A stretch of DNA of 64,000 nt from Chromatium okenii (lineage in GTDB: Bacteria; Pseudomonadota; Gammaproteobacteria; Chromatiales; Chromatiaceae). The DNA is taken from positions 62,001-126,000 of the forward strand of contig NZ_NRRQ01000005.1 of assembly GCF_016583745.1 (NCBI RefSeq), given 5' to 3'. Shown here in pieces: positions 7,482 through 16,305 of the stretch (position 1 is the first letter of the stretch; every line of letters starts with the position of its first letter). Under the pieces are notes generated by a model, which did not search any database, was not told where the DNA came from, and saw only the letters and a list, made by a program, of their open reading frames with translations. A program made the translations under genes and the position numbers.

Positions 7482-10430
7482 ATGAGCTCAAAAAAAGTAG
7501 TATCCGCTGGGCAAGATGCGTTGAATGCTGATTCTAATCAGGATAAAAACGCTGAGGAACTGCAAGCTGACCGCAAGAGCGTCCTTGCTGCGGTTCAGAA
7601 AAATGGCTGGGCTTTGGAACATGTCACTGCGGAATTAAAAGCCGACCGTGAGATTGTTCTCGCTGCGATTCAGGAAGATGGCCGGATTTTGCAATGTGCT
7701 GCTGCGGAATTAAAAGCTGACCGTGAAATCGTGCTCGCTGCTGTTAAGCAAAAGGGCAGTGCTTTGAAGTATGCTGCTGTAGAATTAAAAGCCGACCGTG
7801 AAATCGTGCTCGCTGCGGTTCAGCAAGATAGCAGGGCTTTACAATATGCCACTACAGTTGACCGCGAGATTGCCCTTGATATTATTAAGAGCAATGGAGT
7901 TTTTTTGAAATATGTCCCTGATGAACTAAAATCTGACCGTGAGATCGTGCTCGCTGCCATTAAAGAAGATTACAGGACTTTGCAATATGCCGCTGCGGAA
8001 TTAAAAGCCGACCGTGAGATTGTCCTCGCTGCCATTAAAAAAGATTGCAGAGCTTTGCAATATGCTGCTGGTAGCTTAAAAACTGACCGTGAATTTATCC
8101 TTGTTGCAGTTCGGCAAAATGGCGGAGATTTAAAATATGCCGCTACGGAATTAAAAGCTGACCGTGAGATCGTTCTCGCCGCTGTTCAGCAACGTGGCTA
8201 TGCTTTGGAACATGCGGCTGCGGAATTAAAAGCTGACCGTGAGATCGTTCTCGCCGCTGTTCAGCAACGTGGCTATGCTTTGGAACATGCGGCTGCGGAA
8301 TTAAAAGCTGATCGTGAGATCGTTCTCGCTGCGGTTCAGCAAAAATATGCTTTGGAATATGCCGCTACGGAATTAAAAGCCGACCGTGAGATCGTTCTCG
8401 CTGCGGTTCAGCAAGATGGCGGTGCTTTGGGATATGCCGCTAAGGAATTAAAAGCTGACCGTGAGATTGTTCTTGCTGCGGTTCAGCAATTTAGCAATGC
8501 TTTGGGATATGCCGCTGCGGAATTAAAAGCCGACCGTGAGTTCGTTCTCGCAGCGGTTCAGCAACGCGCAGGGTCTCGTGCAAATGGCGGGGCTTTGGAA
8601 TGTGCTGCTACGGAATTACAAGCTGACCGTGAGATCGTTCTCGCCGCTGTTCAGCAACGTGGCGGCTTTTTGAATTATATCACTACGGAATTACAAGCTG
8701 ACCGTGAGATCGTTCTCGCTGCGGTTCAGCAAGATGGCACTGCTTTGGAATATGCCGCTGCGGAATTAAAATCTGACCGTGAGATTGTTCTCGCTGCCGT
8801 GCAGGAACGAGGCTATGCCTTGAAATATGCCGCTGCGGAATTAAAAACTGATCGTGAATTTATGCTCGCAGCGGTTCAGCAGGATACATGGGGGCGGGCT
8901 TTGGAATATGCCGCTGATGAATTAAAAGCTGATCGTGAAATCGTTCTCGCCGCTGTTCAGCAAGATGGCAGTGCTTTGGAATATGCCGCTGCGGAATTAA
9001 AAGCCGACCGTGAAATCGTTCTCGCTGCGGTTCAGCAATATTTCGGGGCTTTACAGTTTGCCGCTGCGGAATTAAAGGAACTAAAGGAACTAAAGGAATT
9101 AAAAGCTGACCGTGAGTTTGTCCTCGCTGCAGTTCAGCAAAAGGGCGGAGCTTTGCAACATGCCGCTGAGGAATTAAAAGCTGACCGTGAGATCGTTCTC
9201 GCCGCTGTTCAGCAAGATGGCAGTGCTTTGGAATATGCAGCTGCGGAATTAAAAGCCGACCGTGAAATCGTTCTCGCCGCTGTTCAGCAAGATGGCTGGG
9301 CTTTGGAATATGCCGCTGATGAATTAAAAGCTGATCGTGAGATCGTTCTCGCTGCGGTTCAGCAAGATGGCAGAGTTTTACAGTTTGCCGCTGAGGAATT
9401 AACTGCCGACCGTGAAATCGTTCTCGCCGCTGTTCAGCAATATGGCTGCTGGGTTTTACAGTTTGCCGCTGAGGAATTAAAAGCTGACCGCGAGATCGTT
9501 CTCGCCGCTGTTCAAAATGAATGGACTTTGCAATGTACCGCTACGGAATTAAAAGCCGACCGCGAGATCGTTCTCGCTGCGGTTCAGCAAGATGGCATGG
9601 CTTTGAAATATGCCGCTACGGAATTAAAAGCTGACCGTGAGATCATCCTTGCTGCGGTTCAACAAAATGGCTGGACTTTGCAATATGCCGCTGCGGAATT
9701 AACCGCCGACCGTGAGATTATCCTTACTGCGGTTCAGAAAAATGGCTGGACTTTGCGATATGCTACTGCGGAATTAACCGCCGACCGCGAAATCGTTCTC
9801 GCCGCTGTTCAGCAAAAAGGTAGTGCTTTGGAATATGCCGCTGATGAATTGAAAGCCGATCGTGAGATCGTTCTCGCCGCTGTTCAAAGATATGGCGGCG
9901 CTTTGAAATATGCTGCTGATAAATTGAAAGCCGATCGAGATTTCATTCTCACTGCCGTTCAGCGCGAAGGTTTGGCTTTAATGTATGCTGCGAAGGAATT
10001 GAAAGCCGATCGTGAGATTGTTTTCGCTGCGATTCAGCAAGATGACAAGGCATGGAAATATGCGGCTGATGAATTGAAAGCCGATCGAGATTTCATCCTC
10101 ACTGCCGTTCAGCGCGAAGGTTTGGCTTTAATGTATGCTGCGAAGGAATTGAAAGCCGATCGTGAGCTTGTTCTCGCCGCCGTTCAGCAAAATAGCGGTG
10201 CTTTGCAATATGCCGCTGCGAAATTAAAAGCTAACCGTAAGATCGTTATTGCTGCGGTTCAGCAAGATGGCGAGGCTTTGCAATATGCCACTGCGAAATT
10301 AAAAGCTGACCGTAAGCTCGTTATTGTTGCGATTCAGCAAAATGGCGCAGCTTTACGATATGCCGCTGATGAATTAAAAGCCGATCCTGAGATTATCCAC
10401 ATGGCGCAGTTAAACACGACTGAAAAATAA
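7482..10430 (+). CDS. DUF4116-type repeat protein, 37 tandem 25-residue units
   Basis: The 982-residue protein consists of a 28-residue unique head, 37 consecutive units with consensus ADREIVLAAVQQDG-x-ALEYAA-xx-ELK, and a short tail. This matches the DUF4116 repeat, which is thought to form an alpha-helical solenoid and occurs in large repeat proteins of protists, giant viruses and some bacteria; its molecular role is not established. No signal peptide or membrane segment is present, so it should be cytoplasmic. Variation concentrates at two to four positions after VQQ and around the aromatic residue, as expected if the conserved residues form the core and the variable ones a binding surface. 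Several units have small length changes (units 11, 14, 18, 20, 25, 26). A strong intrinsic terminator follows and no other gene shares the transcript. The region is AT-richer than the neighbouring core genes. Confidence 0.85.
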   Translation: MSSKKVVSAGQDALNADSNQDKNAEELQADRKSVLAAVQKNGWALEHVTAELKADREIVLAAIQEDGRILQCAAAELKADREIVLAAVKQKGSALKYAAVELKADREIVLAAVQQDSRALQYATTVDREIALDIIKSNGVFLKYVPDELKSDREIVLAAIKEDYRTLQYAAAELKADREIVLAAIKKDCRALQYAAGSLKTDREFILVAVRQNGGDLKYAATELKADREIVLAAVQQRGYALEHAAAELKADREIVLAAVQQRGYALEHAAAELKADREIVLAAVQQKYALEYAATELKADREIVLAAVQQDGGALGYAAKELKADREIVLAAVQQFSNALGYAAAELKADREFVLAAVQQRAGSRANGGALECAATELQADREIVLAAVQQRGGFLNYITTELQADREIVLAAVQQDGTALEYAAAELKSDREIVLAAVQERGYALKYAAAELKTDREFMLAAVQQDTWGRALEYAADELKADREIVLAAVQQDGSALEYAAAELKADREIVLAAVQQYFGALQFAAAELKELKELKELKADREFVLAAVQQKGGALQHAAEELKADREIVLAAVQQDGSALEYAAAELKADREIVLAAVQQDGWALEYAADELKADREIVLAAVQQDGRVLQFAAEELTADREIVLAAVQQYGCWVLQFAAEELKADREIVLAAVQNEWTLQCTATELKADREIVLAAVQQDGMALKYAATELKADREIILAAVQQNGWTLQYAAAELTADREIILTAVQKNGWTLRYATAELTADREIVLAAVQQKGSALEYAADELKADREIVLAAVQRYGGALKYAADKLKADRDFILTAVQREGLALMYAAKELKADREIVFAAIQQDDKAWKYAADELKADRDFILTAVQREGLALMYAAKELKADRELVLAAVQQNSGALQYAAAKLKANRKIVIAAVQQDGEALQYATAKLKADRKLVIVAIQQNGAALRYAADELKADPEIIHMAQLNTTEK
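7566..10379 (+). repeat. Tandem 75-bp coding repeats (37 units)
   Basis: The 75-bp units are nearly identical at DNA level. Units 9 and 10 (8157-8231 and 8232-8306) differ at most at single positions, and units 32 and 34 encode identical peptides, indicating a two-unit duplication. Unit 20 ends in a triplicated 9-base GGAACTAAA-type microrepeat (9067-9102) that adds three ELK copies. All length changes keep the frame, which argues for selection on the protein. Confidence 0.9.
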
Positions 10431-10442
10431 CTGCCCATTCAG

Positions 10443-10468
10443 CCCCGCCTTCAGCGGCGGGGTTTTTT
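10443..10468 (+). terminator. Intrinsic terminator of the repeat-protein gene
   Basis: CCCCGCC at 10443-10449 pairs with GGCGGGG at 10456-10462 over a short loop and is followed directly by six T residues. It lies 13 bases after the stop codon. Confidence 0.85.
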
Positions 10469-10514
10469 GGTTTAATCCAACATTTTGAACCCTGTTTAGC
10501 GAATGCGCTGCGGT

Positions 10515-11171
10515 TTACGATTTTGCAGCGCGTAAATAAATGCGCAGCTCCTGCCGCTCAAGATTGAAAATTTTAAACAGGATTCTGAGATAATCGCGGA
10601 AGTGATTGGCTGCCGCATTAACCTCAACATAAATGCCCAGTGGCAACGCACTTGCGCTGCGTAAATCTTGCGGGCTACGACTAAAACTGACGTTGCCCCG
10701 TCGTGTCTTAAATTTAGGGTGGTCAGGCAGCGTTGCAAATAACTCAGGATCACGTTGTGCGAGATAACGACAAATAAACTCAAACAAGCGTCGCCAAGTT
10801 TTGAGTTTATTTTGCGCTAGGGAGCCGATCTCAACCCCATAAGGGCGCTTAAATGTCCACTCGTCATCAAGGCTAATCGTTTGGTACTGCTTTAAGTCGT
10901 TAATGACTTGCGAACTATTCGGGATAATCATGGGATCGATTGCCGAAAGTGTGTCGCTTGCAGTGAACTGCTGCACTAAAATTGATAAATCTTCTGCTAA
11001 ACGATCAAACGCTGCGACTTTGGCGTTATATTCTTTTTTGAAGGCGAAACCTTGTTCCAACGCTTCGGAATCGTTGTGGTCAATACTCAACCAAACAACA
11101 TCAGATAACGATAACAAGTCCTCACGAACTTGCTCTAAATTTTCCAAAATGTTCCGAATTTGATTACTCAT
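10515..11171 (-). CDS. Hypothetical protein of 218 residues
   Basis: I do not recognise a named family with certainty. The N-terminal half (residues 1-60) is helical and charged, probably coiled coil. The C-terminal part contains GVEIGSLAQNKLKTWRRLF, then RDPELFATLPDHPKF, then GIYVEVNAAANHFRDYLR. This arrangement resembles a C-terminal domain seen on many small uncharacterised proteins in which a conserved Trp, an NP/DPE segment and a final Y-x-E-x-N-x-(S/A)-A-N motif recur. No signal peptide or transmembrane helix is seen. It is convergent with the 75-bp-repeat gene and lies 31 bp upstream of the lipoprotein gene on the same strand, so the lipoprotein gene precedes it in transcription. Function unknown. 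Confidence 0.7.
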   Translation of the reverse strand: MSNQIRNILENLEQVREDLLSLSDVVWLSIDHNDSEALEQGFAFKKEYNAKVAAFDRLAEDLSILVQQFTASDTLSAIDPMIIPNSSQVINDLKQYQTISLDDEWTFKRPYGVEIGSLAQNKLKTWRRLFEFICRYLAQRDPELFATLPDHPKFKTRRGNVSFSRSPQDLRSASALPLGIYVEVNAAANHFRDYLRILFKIFNLERQELRIYLRAAKS

Positions 11172-11202
11172 AAAATAACTCCCGTATTTACATTAAACGC
11201 GC

Positions 11203-12723
11203 TCATTCTGGCGGTATTTGTTCTTCATCCAAAGTGTCACCACGTTTTGCTTTCGTCGCCTGTTCTGGCTCACCACGCCGATCAGTTTTAACACCCGACG
11301 ACGGCGGAGCAGATTCAGTGCGCTGCTGTTGATGCGCCGTCCGCTGCGCTTGTTGTGCCTCAGTCCGCTGGCGTTGCTGTTCCTGCATTTGCCGCTGCCG
11401 CTCCATCGCACCATCTGGCTCCGGCTCACCACGCCGATCAGTTCTGACACCCAACGACGGCGGAGCAGATTCAGTGCGCTGCTGTTGATGCGCCGTCCGC
11501 TGCGCTTGTTGTGCCTCAGTCCGCTGGCGTTGCTGTTCCTGCATTTGCCGCTGCCGCTCCATCGCACCTTCTGGCTCCGGCTCACCACGCCGATCAGTTC
11601 TGACACCCAACGACGACGGAGCAGATTCAGTGCGCTGCTGTTGCTGCGCCGTCCGCTGCGCTTGTTGCACCTCAGTCCGCTGGCGTTGCTGTTCCTGCAT
11701 TTGCCGCTGCCGCTCCATCGCACTATCTGGCTCCGGCTCACCACGTCGGTCAGTTCTGACACCCAACGACGGCGGAGCAGATTCAGTGCGCTGCCGCTGC
11801 CCAATCGCTCCATTCAATTCTGGCTCACCACGGCGGTCGGTTCTGACGCTTGGCTCTGGCATTTCAGAATCAACGCGCTGGCGCTGCTGCGGAAACGGTG
11901 AACGCGATCTCGAATTAACCGCCACCTGTTCTGACGGCAGTGCCGCTGGTATTTCGCGCTGCGATTCTTGAGCTGGGCGCGACGCATCACGCCGATTGCG
12001 ATACCAAGGCGCGGGCGCTTGATCTGGTGATTGCGGCGTTGCTGCGACCGGTGACTGCGTATCAGCCGGGCGATTGTCATCGCGCCGATTTTGATCACGG
12101 TCACGATTGCGATACCAAGGCGCGGGCGCTTGATCTGGTGATTGCGGCGTTGCTGCGACCGGTGACTGCGTATCAACCGGGCGGTTGTCATCGCGCCGAT
12201 TTTGATCACGGTCACGATTGCGATACCAAGGCGCGGGCGCTTGATCTGGTGATTGTGGCATTGCTGCGACCGGTGACTGCGTATCAGCCGGGCGATTGTC
12301 GCCAAAGCGACTGCGGTCGCGGTACCAAGGTTTGCTGTCATCACGACGCGGGCGATCATCGCGCCGATTGTTGTCACGGGGACGGTCATTGCGCCGATCA
12401 TCGCCGCGCCACTGCTGCGGACGGTCAGGACGATGTTGGCGATACCAATCACGATATGCCGGTTTATAACTGCGCCAATGCGAGATATAACGCGCCCGCG
12501 CATGATGCGGCACCCAATGGCGCATCCCGCCGCGCAAGTAATACGGAATGCCATCATCGGCGTAGTACACGACGAAGCCGTCATACAGCAGCGGGCGATA
12601 TTCCACCGCCACCGGTGCCTCGTAATCGACCCGCAGCGCCGGTTCAGTGATGGTCATCAAACAGCCCGGCGTAGTCAGCGCCAGCGCCGTCAGGCACGGC
12701 AGCAATAACAGTTTTGGCAACAC
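11203..12723 (-). CDS. Repeat-rich lipoprotein, Arg/Gln/Pro-rich
   Basis: The 506-residue protein opens with a lipoprotein signal (hydrophobic stretch, then LTTPGC with Cys at residue 21). It continues with a compact Tyr/Trp/Arg-rich region (residues 45-110, containing DGFVVYYADDGIPYYLRGG) and then a low-complexity domain. That domain has three 37-residue units (PQSPDQAPAPWYRNR type) and four 52-residue units built around RTDRRGEPEP and Gln-rich QRQMQEQQRQR stretches. It is likely tethered to a membrane with a long, extremely basic and disordered tail reaching into the periplasm, perhaps binding peptidoglycan, polyphosphate or acidic polysaccharide; this is inference. Small lipoproteins with a similar YYxxGxxYW head are common in gammaproteobacteria, but the repeat tail is unusual. 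Confidence 0.75.
   Translation of the reverse strand: MLPKLLLLPCLTALALTTPGCLMTITEPALRVDYEAPVAVEYRPLLYDGFVVYYADDGIPYYLRGGMRHWVPHHARARYISHWRSYKPAYRDWYRQHRPDRPQQWRGDDRRNDRPRDNNRRDDRPRRDDSKPWYRDRSRFGDNRPADTQSPVAAMPQSPDQAPAPWYRNRDRDQNRRDDNRPVDTQSPVAATPQSPDQAPAPWYRNRDRDQNRRDDNRPADTQSPVAATPQSPDQAPAPWYRNRRDASRPAQESQREIPAALPSEQVAVNSRSRSPFPQQRQRVDSEMPEPSVRTDRRGEPELNGAIGQRQRTESAPPSLGVRTDRRGEPEPDSAMERQRQMQEQQRQRTEVQQAQRTAQQQQRTESAPSSLGVRTDRRGEPEPEGAMERQRQMQEQQRQRTEAQQAQRTAHQQQRTESAPPSLGVRTDRRGEPEPDGAMERQRQMQEQQRQRTEAQQAQRTAHQQQRTESAPPSSGVKTDRRGEPEQATKAKRGDTLDEEQIPPE
11281..11800 (-). repeat. 156-bp tandem coding repeats (about 3.3 units)
   Basis: Equivalent positions recur at 11281, 11437, 11593 and 11749, giving an exact 156-bp (52-codon) period inside the lipoprotein gene; the last unit decays near 11800. 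Sequence between units is almost identical, which points to recent slippage or unequal crossing-over. Confidence 0.9.
12001..12333 (-). repeat. 111-bp tandem coding repeats (3 units)
   Basis: The same sequence recurs at 12001, 12112 and 12223, an exact 111-bp (37-codon) period encoding the PWYRNRDRDQNRRDDNRP-type units of the same lipoprotein. Confidence 0.9.
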
Positions 12724-12759
12724 GGCAGCATCTCCATTAAATAAAATATAAACAAGCAG

Positions 12760-14127
12760 TTATATCCCACCGCGCCGAATTACATCGCGGTACACGCTGG
12801 CGCTGCGTTTAGGCGTCCGCACCAACGTCAGCGGATCGACCTGCACCAAGCCAAACCGCTGCGCGTAACCATGCGCCCACTCAAAGTTATCCAGCAACGA
12901 CCACGCAAAATAACCGCGTAAATCAACACCCTGCGCCAGCGCCAGCGCCGCAGCGTGGAGATGCGAGCGCAGATAATCCACCCGCTGCGCATCGTCAATC
13001 ACACCGTGCGCAGCGGGCGGATCAGCAAAAGCTGCGCCGTTTTCAGTGATATAGAGCGGGAGAGCGCCGTAACGCTCGCGCAGCCACAGCAACGTTGCCG
13101 TCAAGCCTGCCGGATACACCTCCCAACCCATCGTCGTGATTGGCACCTCGGCTGCCGGACTGACGCGCCGAGCGCCGAGCGGTCGCACCGTCGGCTCCGC
13201 CTGCACCAGCCCGCGTGAGTAGTAATTCACGCCAATAAAATCAGTAGTTGGAGAGCTTTCGCCCCCCTTTGAAAAAGGGGGGTTGGGGGGATTTGAGATT
13301 GGCGTGAATTCTTCCGGCCACGCCGCCCCGAAAATCTCCGCCATTTCTGGCGGATAACTGCCCAGCAGCAGCAGATCAAGAAACCAGCGATTGATAAACG
13401 CATCGCGTCGCTGCGCCGCCATCTGATCGGCGAGCGCGGCGCTGGCGGGATGTTGCGGCTCTAAATTGACAGCGATCCCGATCTGGTGGCGACCGCTGGC
13501 GCGATACGCAGCGACGGCGGCGAGATGCGCCAGCAACAGATGATGTGCCACTCGCGGCGCAGCATCGAGATCGCGCAGCCCGGGCGCTAACTCGCCGTCC
13601 ACATGCCCCGGAATCGTCACCACCCACGGCTCGTTGATCGTCACCCACAGCGGCACCCGATCATCCAAAGCGTGAAACAGCACCTGCGCGTAATCGGCAA
13701 ACCACGCTGGACTGTCGGGATTGCGCCAGCCGCCGCGATCCTGCAACGCAGCGGGCAAATCCCAGTGATACAGCGTCAGCATGGGCGTGATCCCGCGCTC
13801 CACCAGCGCATCCACCAGCCGCCGATAAAAATCCAAACCGCGCTGATTCACTGCGCCCCGTCCGTCTGGCAGCACGCGCCCCCACGCCACGCTGAAGCGA
13901 TATGCCGTCATGCCCAATTCTGCCAGCAGCGCCACATCTTCTGCCCAACGCCGGTAATGCCCGCAAGCGCGGTCGCCGGTATCGCCGTTGGCGACGCGCC
14001 CCGGCGTGTGGGCGAAACGGTGCCAGATACTCGCGCCAGCACCATCTGCGAGCGGATCGCCTTCGATTTGATATGCCGAGGTCGCCGCCCCCCACAAAAA
14101 ATTAGCCGGAAAGTGGTAACTGCTCAT
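12760..14127 (-). CDS. Family 1 glycoside hydrolase (beta-glucosidase)
   Basis: The 455-residue protein is a GH1 (beta/alpha)8 barrel. It has the N-terminal signature FLWGAATSAYQIEG (residues 10-23), acid/base Glu166 in TINEPW and nucleophile Glu362 in YITENG. Length is normal for bacterial beta-glucosidases (440-470). No signal peptide is present, so it acts in the cytoplasm on imported or internal beta-glucosides. Residues ~277-293 (SNPPNPPFSKGG) are not part of the normal fold and come from a palindromic repeat inserted in frame (13262-13297) in a loop before the DFIGVNYY segment. The start overlaps the end of the upstream ABC transporter gene by 26 bp, so the two are probably co-transcribed. 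Confidence 0.93.
   Translation of the reverse strand: MSSYHFPANFLWGAATSAYQIEGDPLADGAGASIWHRFAHTPGRVANGDTGDRACGHYRRWAEDVALLAELGMTAYRFSVAWGRVLPDGRGAVNQRGLDFYRRLVDALVERGITPMLTLYHWDLPAALQDRGGWRNPDSPAWFADYAQVLFHALDDRVPLWVTINEPWVVTIPGHVDGELAPGLRDLDAAPRVAHHLLLAHLAAVAAYRASGRHQIGIAVNLEPQHPASAALADQMAAQRRDAFINRWFLDLLLLGSYPPEMAEIFGAAWPEEFTPISNPPNPPFSKGGESSPTTDFIGVNYYSRGLVQAEPTVRPLGARRVSPAAEVPITTMGWEVYPAGLTATLLWLRERYGALPLYITENGAAFADPPAAHGVIDDAQRVDYLRSHLHAAALALAQGVDLRGYFAWSLLDNFEWAHGYAQRFGLVQVDPLTLVRTPKRSASVYRDVIRRGGI
13262..13297. repeat. C6/G6 palindromic repeat inside the beta-glucosidase gene
   Basis: CCCCCCTTTGAAAAAGGGGGG followed by TTGGGGGGATTTGAG; read on the minus strand it encodes SNPPNPPFSKGG. 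The same element occurs in the RND and adaptor genes at 23.0-24.1 kb and, degenerate, at 57.6 kb. Confidence 0.85.
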
Positions 14128-15934
14128 CGCGGTCTCCTGCTGTTTCGCCTACAAAATCGCCACTGCGTCGCGCCGGAGCAGCCACCACCGCCGGGCGCTG
14201 CGCGACGCGCCGATCCGCTGGCGGTCGCACCTGCCAACTGCCATCGTCGGCAATCGTCAACAAGCGGTCGTAAAAACGCGGATCGTCGCCAACATCGCCG
14301 AGCGTGAGATAGGTGATGTCGCGCAGCCGCAACAGATTGAGCAATTCGCCCACTGCGCACTCGCTGAGGCTGCGGCTGGGATGGTCTAAAAAGACGAATT
14401 GCGGCGCTGCCAGCAGCACTCGCGCAAATGCCAACCGCTGCTGTTCACTCAGCGACAGCAGATCGCTCCAGTTTTGTTCGACATCGAGACCGCCGGCTTT
14501 CACCAGCGCGTGCTGCAAATTGAGCGCAGCGAGGCTGGCGCAGATTTGCCAATCGGGGACGCCCTTTTCTTGTCCGGTGCGCAGCAGCACTTCGCGCAAG
14601 GTGCCGGGTGGTAAATACGGGCGTTCGGGCAGGAAAAATATCTCATCGTGACCGGGGTGCAGAATCCGTCCCGTGCCTTGATTCCACAGATCGGCGGTGG
14701 CACGAAATAACGCTTTTTCGGTGGATTCGCTGGTGGCGCGTACCAGCAAACACACGCCGGCGGTGATCGACACGCTGAGGTTTTGCACCAGCGGGCGGCC
14801 GTCGCGGGGCGAATACAGCGTCAAGTCTTCAAAGGCGATGCTGCCGCCAGCGGGGTTGAATTCGACGCTGGGCGCTTGCGCGGGACGCGGTTCGTGCATG
14901 GCATCGCGCAGCGCGTTGAGGCGAGCGACGACGGCGGTATAGGCGGAGATGGATTGGAATTGGGTGATGATGAGTGAGAACGCGCCGAGCAGATGGGCGA
15001 AGGCGACGGCGGATTGGGTGATGACGCCGAAATCGGCTTGTCCCCGAATGAACAGCGGCGCGACGAGCAGCGCGGGGATGATTTGAATCAAATAGTTATA
15101 GCCGGTGGTGAAAAAGCCGAGATTGCGGTTGATTTGAATGATGTGCTGGAAGTTGTCGGTGAGATCGTTGAGGCGGTCGCGGAGTCGCGCTTTCAAGCGT
15201 CCTTCGCGCCGCAGCAGGGCGACGGATTCGGCGTTTTCGCGCACATGCACGAGGCGGGAGCGGAAATTGGCTTCGCGGTCGAGCTGGTCATAATTGAGTT
15301 TGACCAGCGGTTTGCCGAGATAAATCGCCAGCAGCGAGCCGAGAATGGCGTAGGCGACGGCGACGAGAAACAGGAGCGGGCTGATGCTCCACAGCACGCC
15401 GGAAAAGGCGATCACGGTGAAGGTGGCGTTGAGGAACATCAGCGTAAACGAGAGCGTGGTGGCGGTGAGGGCGCGGATGTCTTCGGCGATGCGCTGGTCG
15501 GGATTGCTCAGGTTGTCGCTGGTGTGAAGGCGAAAATAGGTGCGGTCGGTGAGATAGCGATCAATTGCCTGTTGGGTCAGCCATTTGCGCCACAACAAGC
15601 CCAGTCGCTCTTCGGCGTAGCGATAGAGCACGGCGACGACGGTGGCGATGCCCATCACGCCGATATACAGCAGGGCATAACCGACAAATCCGTCCATATT
15701 TTGATGTTCAATCGCGGTCATAAAATCGCGGTTGACGTAGCTGTTGAGCACATTTAAGCCATTGATCGAAAACATAAACACGATCAAAAGAATAAAGAGC
15801 CATCGCGCCATCCCGCCGACGTTGGAGCGGTTGAGATCGCGCAGCATTTGAAAGAAACGGTGCCAGATGTCCGGTGTGATCGGTACGCCCAGCGTTTTTA
15901 ACAGTGACCAAACAGTTGGCATGGGTGGCAGCAT
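14102..15934 (-). CDS. ABC transporter of the YddA/SbmA-BacA type with degenerate ATPase domain
   Basis: The 610-residue protein fuses an ABC_membrane_2-type membrane domain (residues ~40-340, about six helices; NPDQRIAEDIRALT marks this family) with a C-terminal nucleotide-binding domain. The nucleotide-binding domain is clearly altered. The Walker A position reads RATSESTEKALFRA instead of a G-x4-GK(S/T) loop, the signature is LSLSEQQR, and the Walker B position reads FVFLDHPSRS, lacking the catalytic Glu. The membrane domain is well preserved. Relatives export or import peptides and, in BacA/Rv1819c, cobalamin; this copy may work without ATP hydrolysis (SbmA itself is proton-driven and has no ATPase domain). 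The last ~50 residues are basic and appear disordered. It is followed by the beta-glucosidase with a 26-bp overlap. A second ATG at codon 5 is an alternative start. Confidence 0.82.
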   Translation of the reverse strand: MLPPMPTVWSLLKTLGVPITPDIWHRFFQMLRDLNRSNVGGMARWLFILLIVFMFSINGLNVLNSYVNRDFMTAIEHQNMDGFVGYALLYIGVMGIATVVAVLYRYAEERLGLLWRKWLTQQAIDRYLTDRTYFRLHTSDNLSNPDQRIAEDIRALTATTLSFTLMFLNATFTVIAFSGVLWSISPLLFLVAVAYAILGSLLAIYLGKPLVKLNYDQLDREANFRSRLVHVRENAESVALLRREGRLKARLRDRLNDLTDNFQHIIQINRNLGFFTTGYNYLIQIIPALLVAPLFIRGQADFGVITQSAVAFAHLLGAFSLIITQFQSISAYTAVVARLNALRDAMHEPRPAQAPSVEFNPAGGSIAFEDLTLYSPRDGRPLVQNLSVSITAGVCLLVRATSESTEKALFRATADLWNQGTGRILHPGHDEIFFLPERPYLPPGTLREVLLRTGQEKGVPDWQICASLAALNLQHALVKAGGLDVEQNWSDLLSLSEQQRLAFARVLLAAPQFVFLDHPSRSLSECAVGELLNLLRLRDITYLTLGDVGDDPRFYDRLLTIADDGSWQVRPPADRRVAQRPAVVAAPARRSGDFVGETAGDRDEQLPLSG

Positions 15935-16305
15935 CGGCGTGAAATGATAAAAATCGCTGTTAAAACAAGCAGCTCATGGCTGAGTGCGTTGGTTCATTAG
16001 ACGGAAATAATTGCAAGTATAGGCCAGCGCCGCGTGCCTTCTCAGCGTCGCATCGACGCGGATTAAAGAATACCCTTAATTGCTGATTGATTGATGCGGC
16101 ATTAGTGCAATTTTTATTAAAGTTTTGATTGAATACAGACACTTAAACCGTTGCGTGGTTTATTCGGCTAAAGTCTTGATCTCGGTGCAATTTAGGCGAT
16201 TGCACGGCTGCGAAATAAACGCTTATACTCGACTCGCCGCGTAACGGCAGCAACTCACGAGATTCATCGTGATTGTCAACAGTTTCTAAATAGAGAGCGA
16301 TTTTA
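15935..16305. other. Divergent intergenic region (371 bp)
   Basis: This gap separates the leftward ABC transporter from the rightward sulfur globule gene. It contains the globule-gene promoter at 16200-16229. Short open frames here (for example 15960-16142) show no start signals or protein-like composition, and nothing else is recognised. Confidence 0.6.
16200..16229 (+). promoter_or_regulatory. Probable sigma70 promoter of the sulfur globule gene
   Basis: TTGCAC (16200-16205) and TATACT (16224-16229) are separated by 18 bases. This predicts a leader of about 70 bases, with a GAGAG ribosome-binding site at about 16292-16296, ten bases before the ATG. Confidence 0.6.

Noticed and set aside
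7566-10379. Possible CRISPR array in the 75-bp repeats
   Set aside because: The repeats are continuous coding units without spacers and keep one reading frame throughout; the 111-bp and 156-bp arrays at 11.3-12.3 kb are rejected for the same reason.
11218-12650. Long open frames opposite the lipoprotein gene
   Set aside because: They arise from the GC-rich repeats and encode Arg/Cys/Leu- or His/Asp-rich sequences without family resemblance; the lipoprotein frame has a signal peptide and lipobox.
14993-15757. 254-codon frame opposite the ABC transporter
   Set aside because: It is a composition-driven shadow of the conserved transporter frame, without start signal or known domain.
15960-16142. 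60-codon open frame on the minus strand
   Set aside because: No ribosome-binding site, no protein-like composition, and it lies in the promoter region of the sulfur globule gene.
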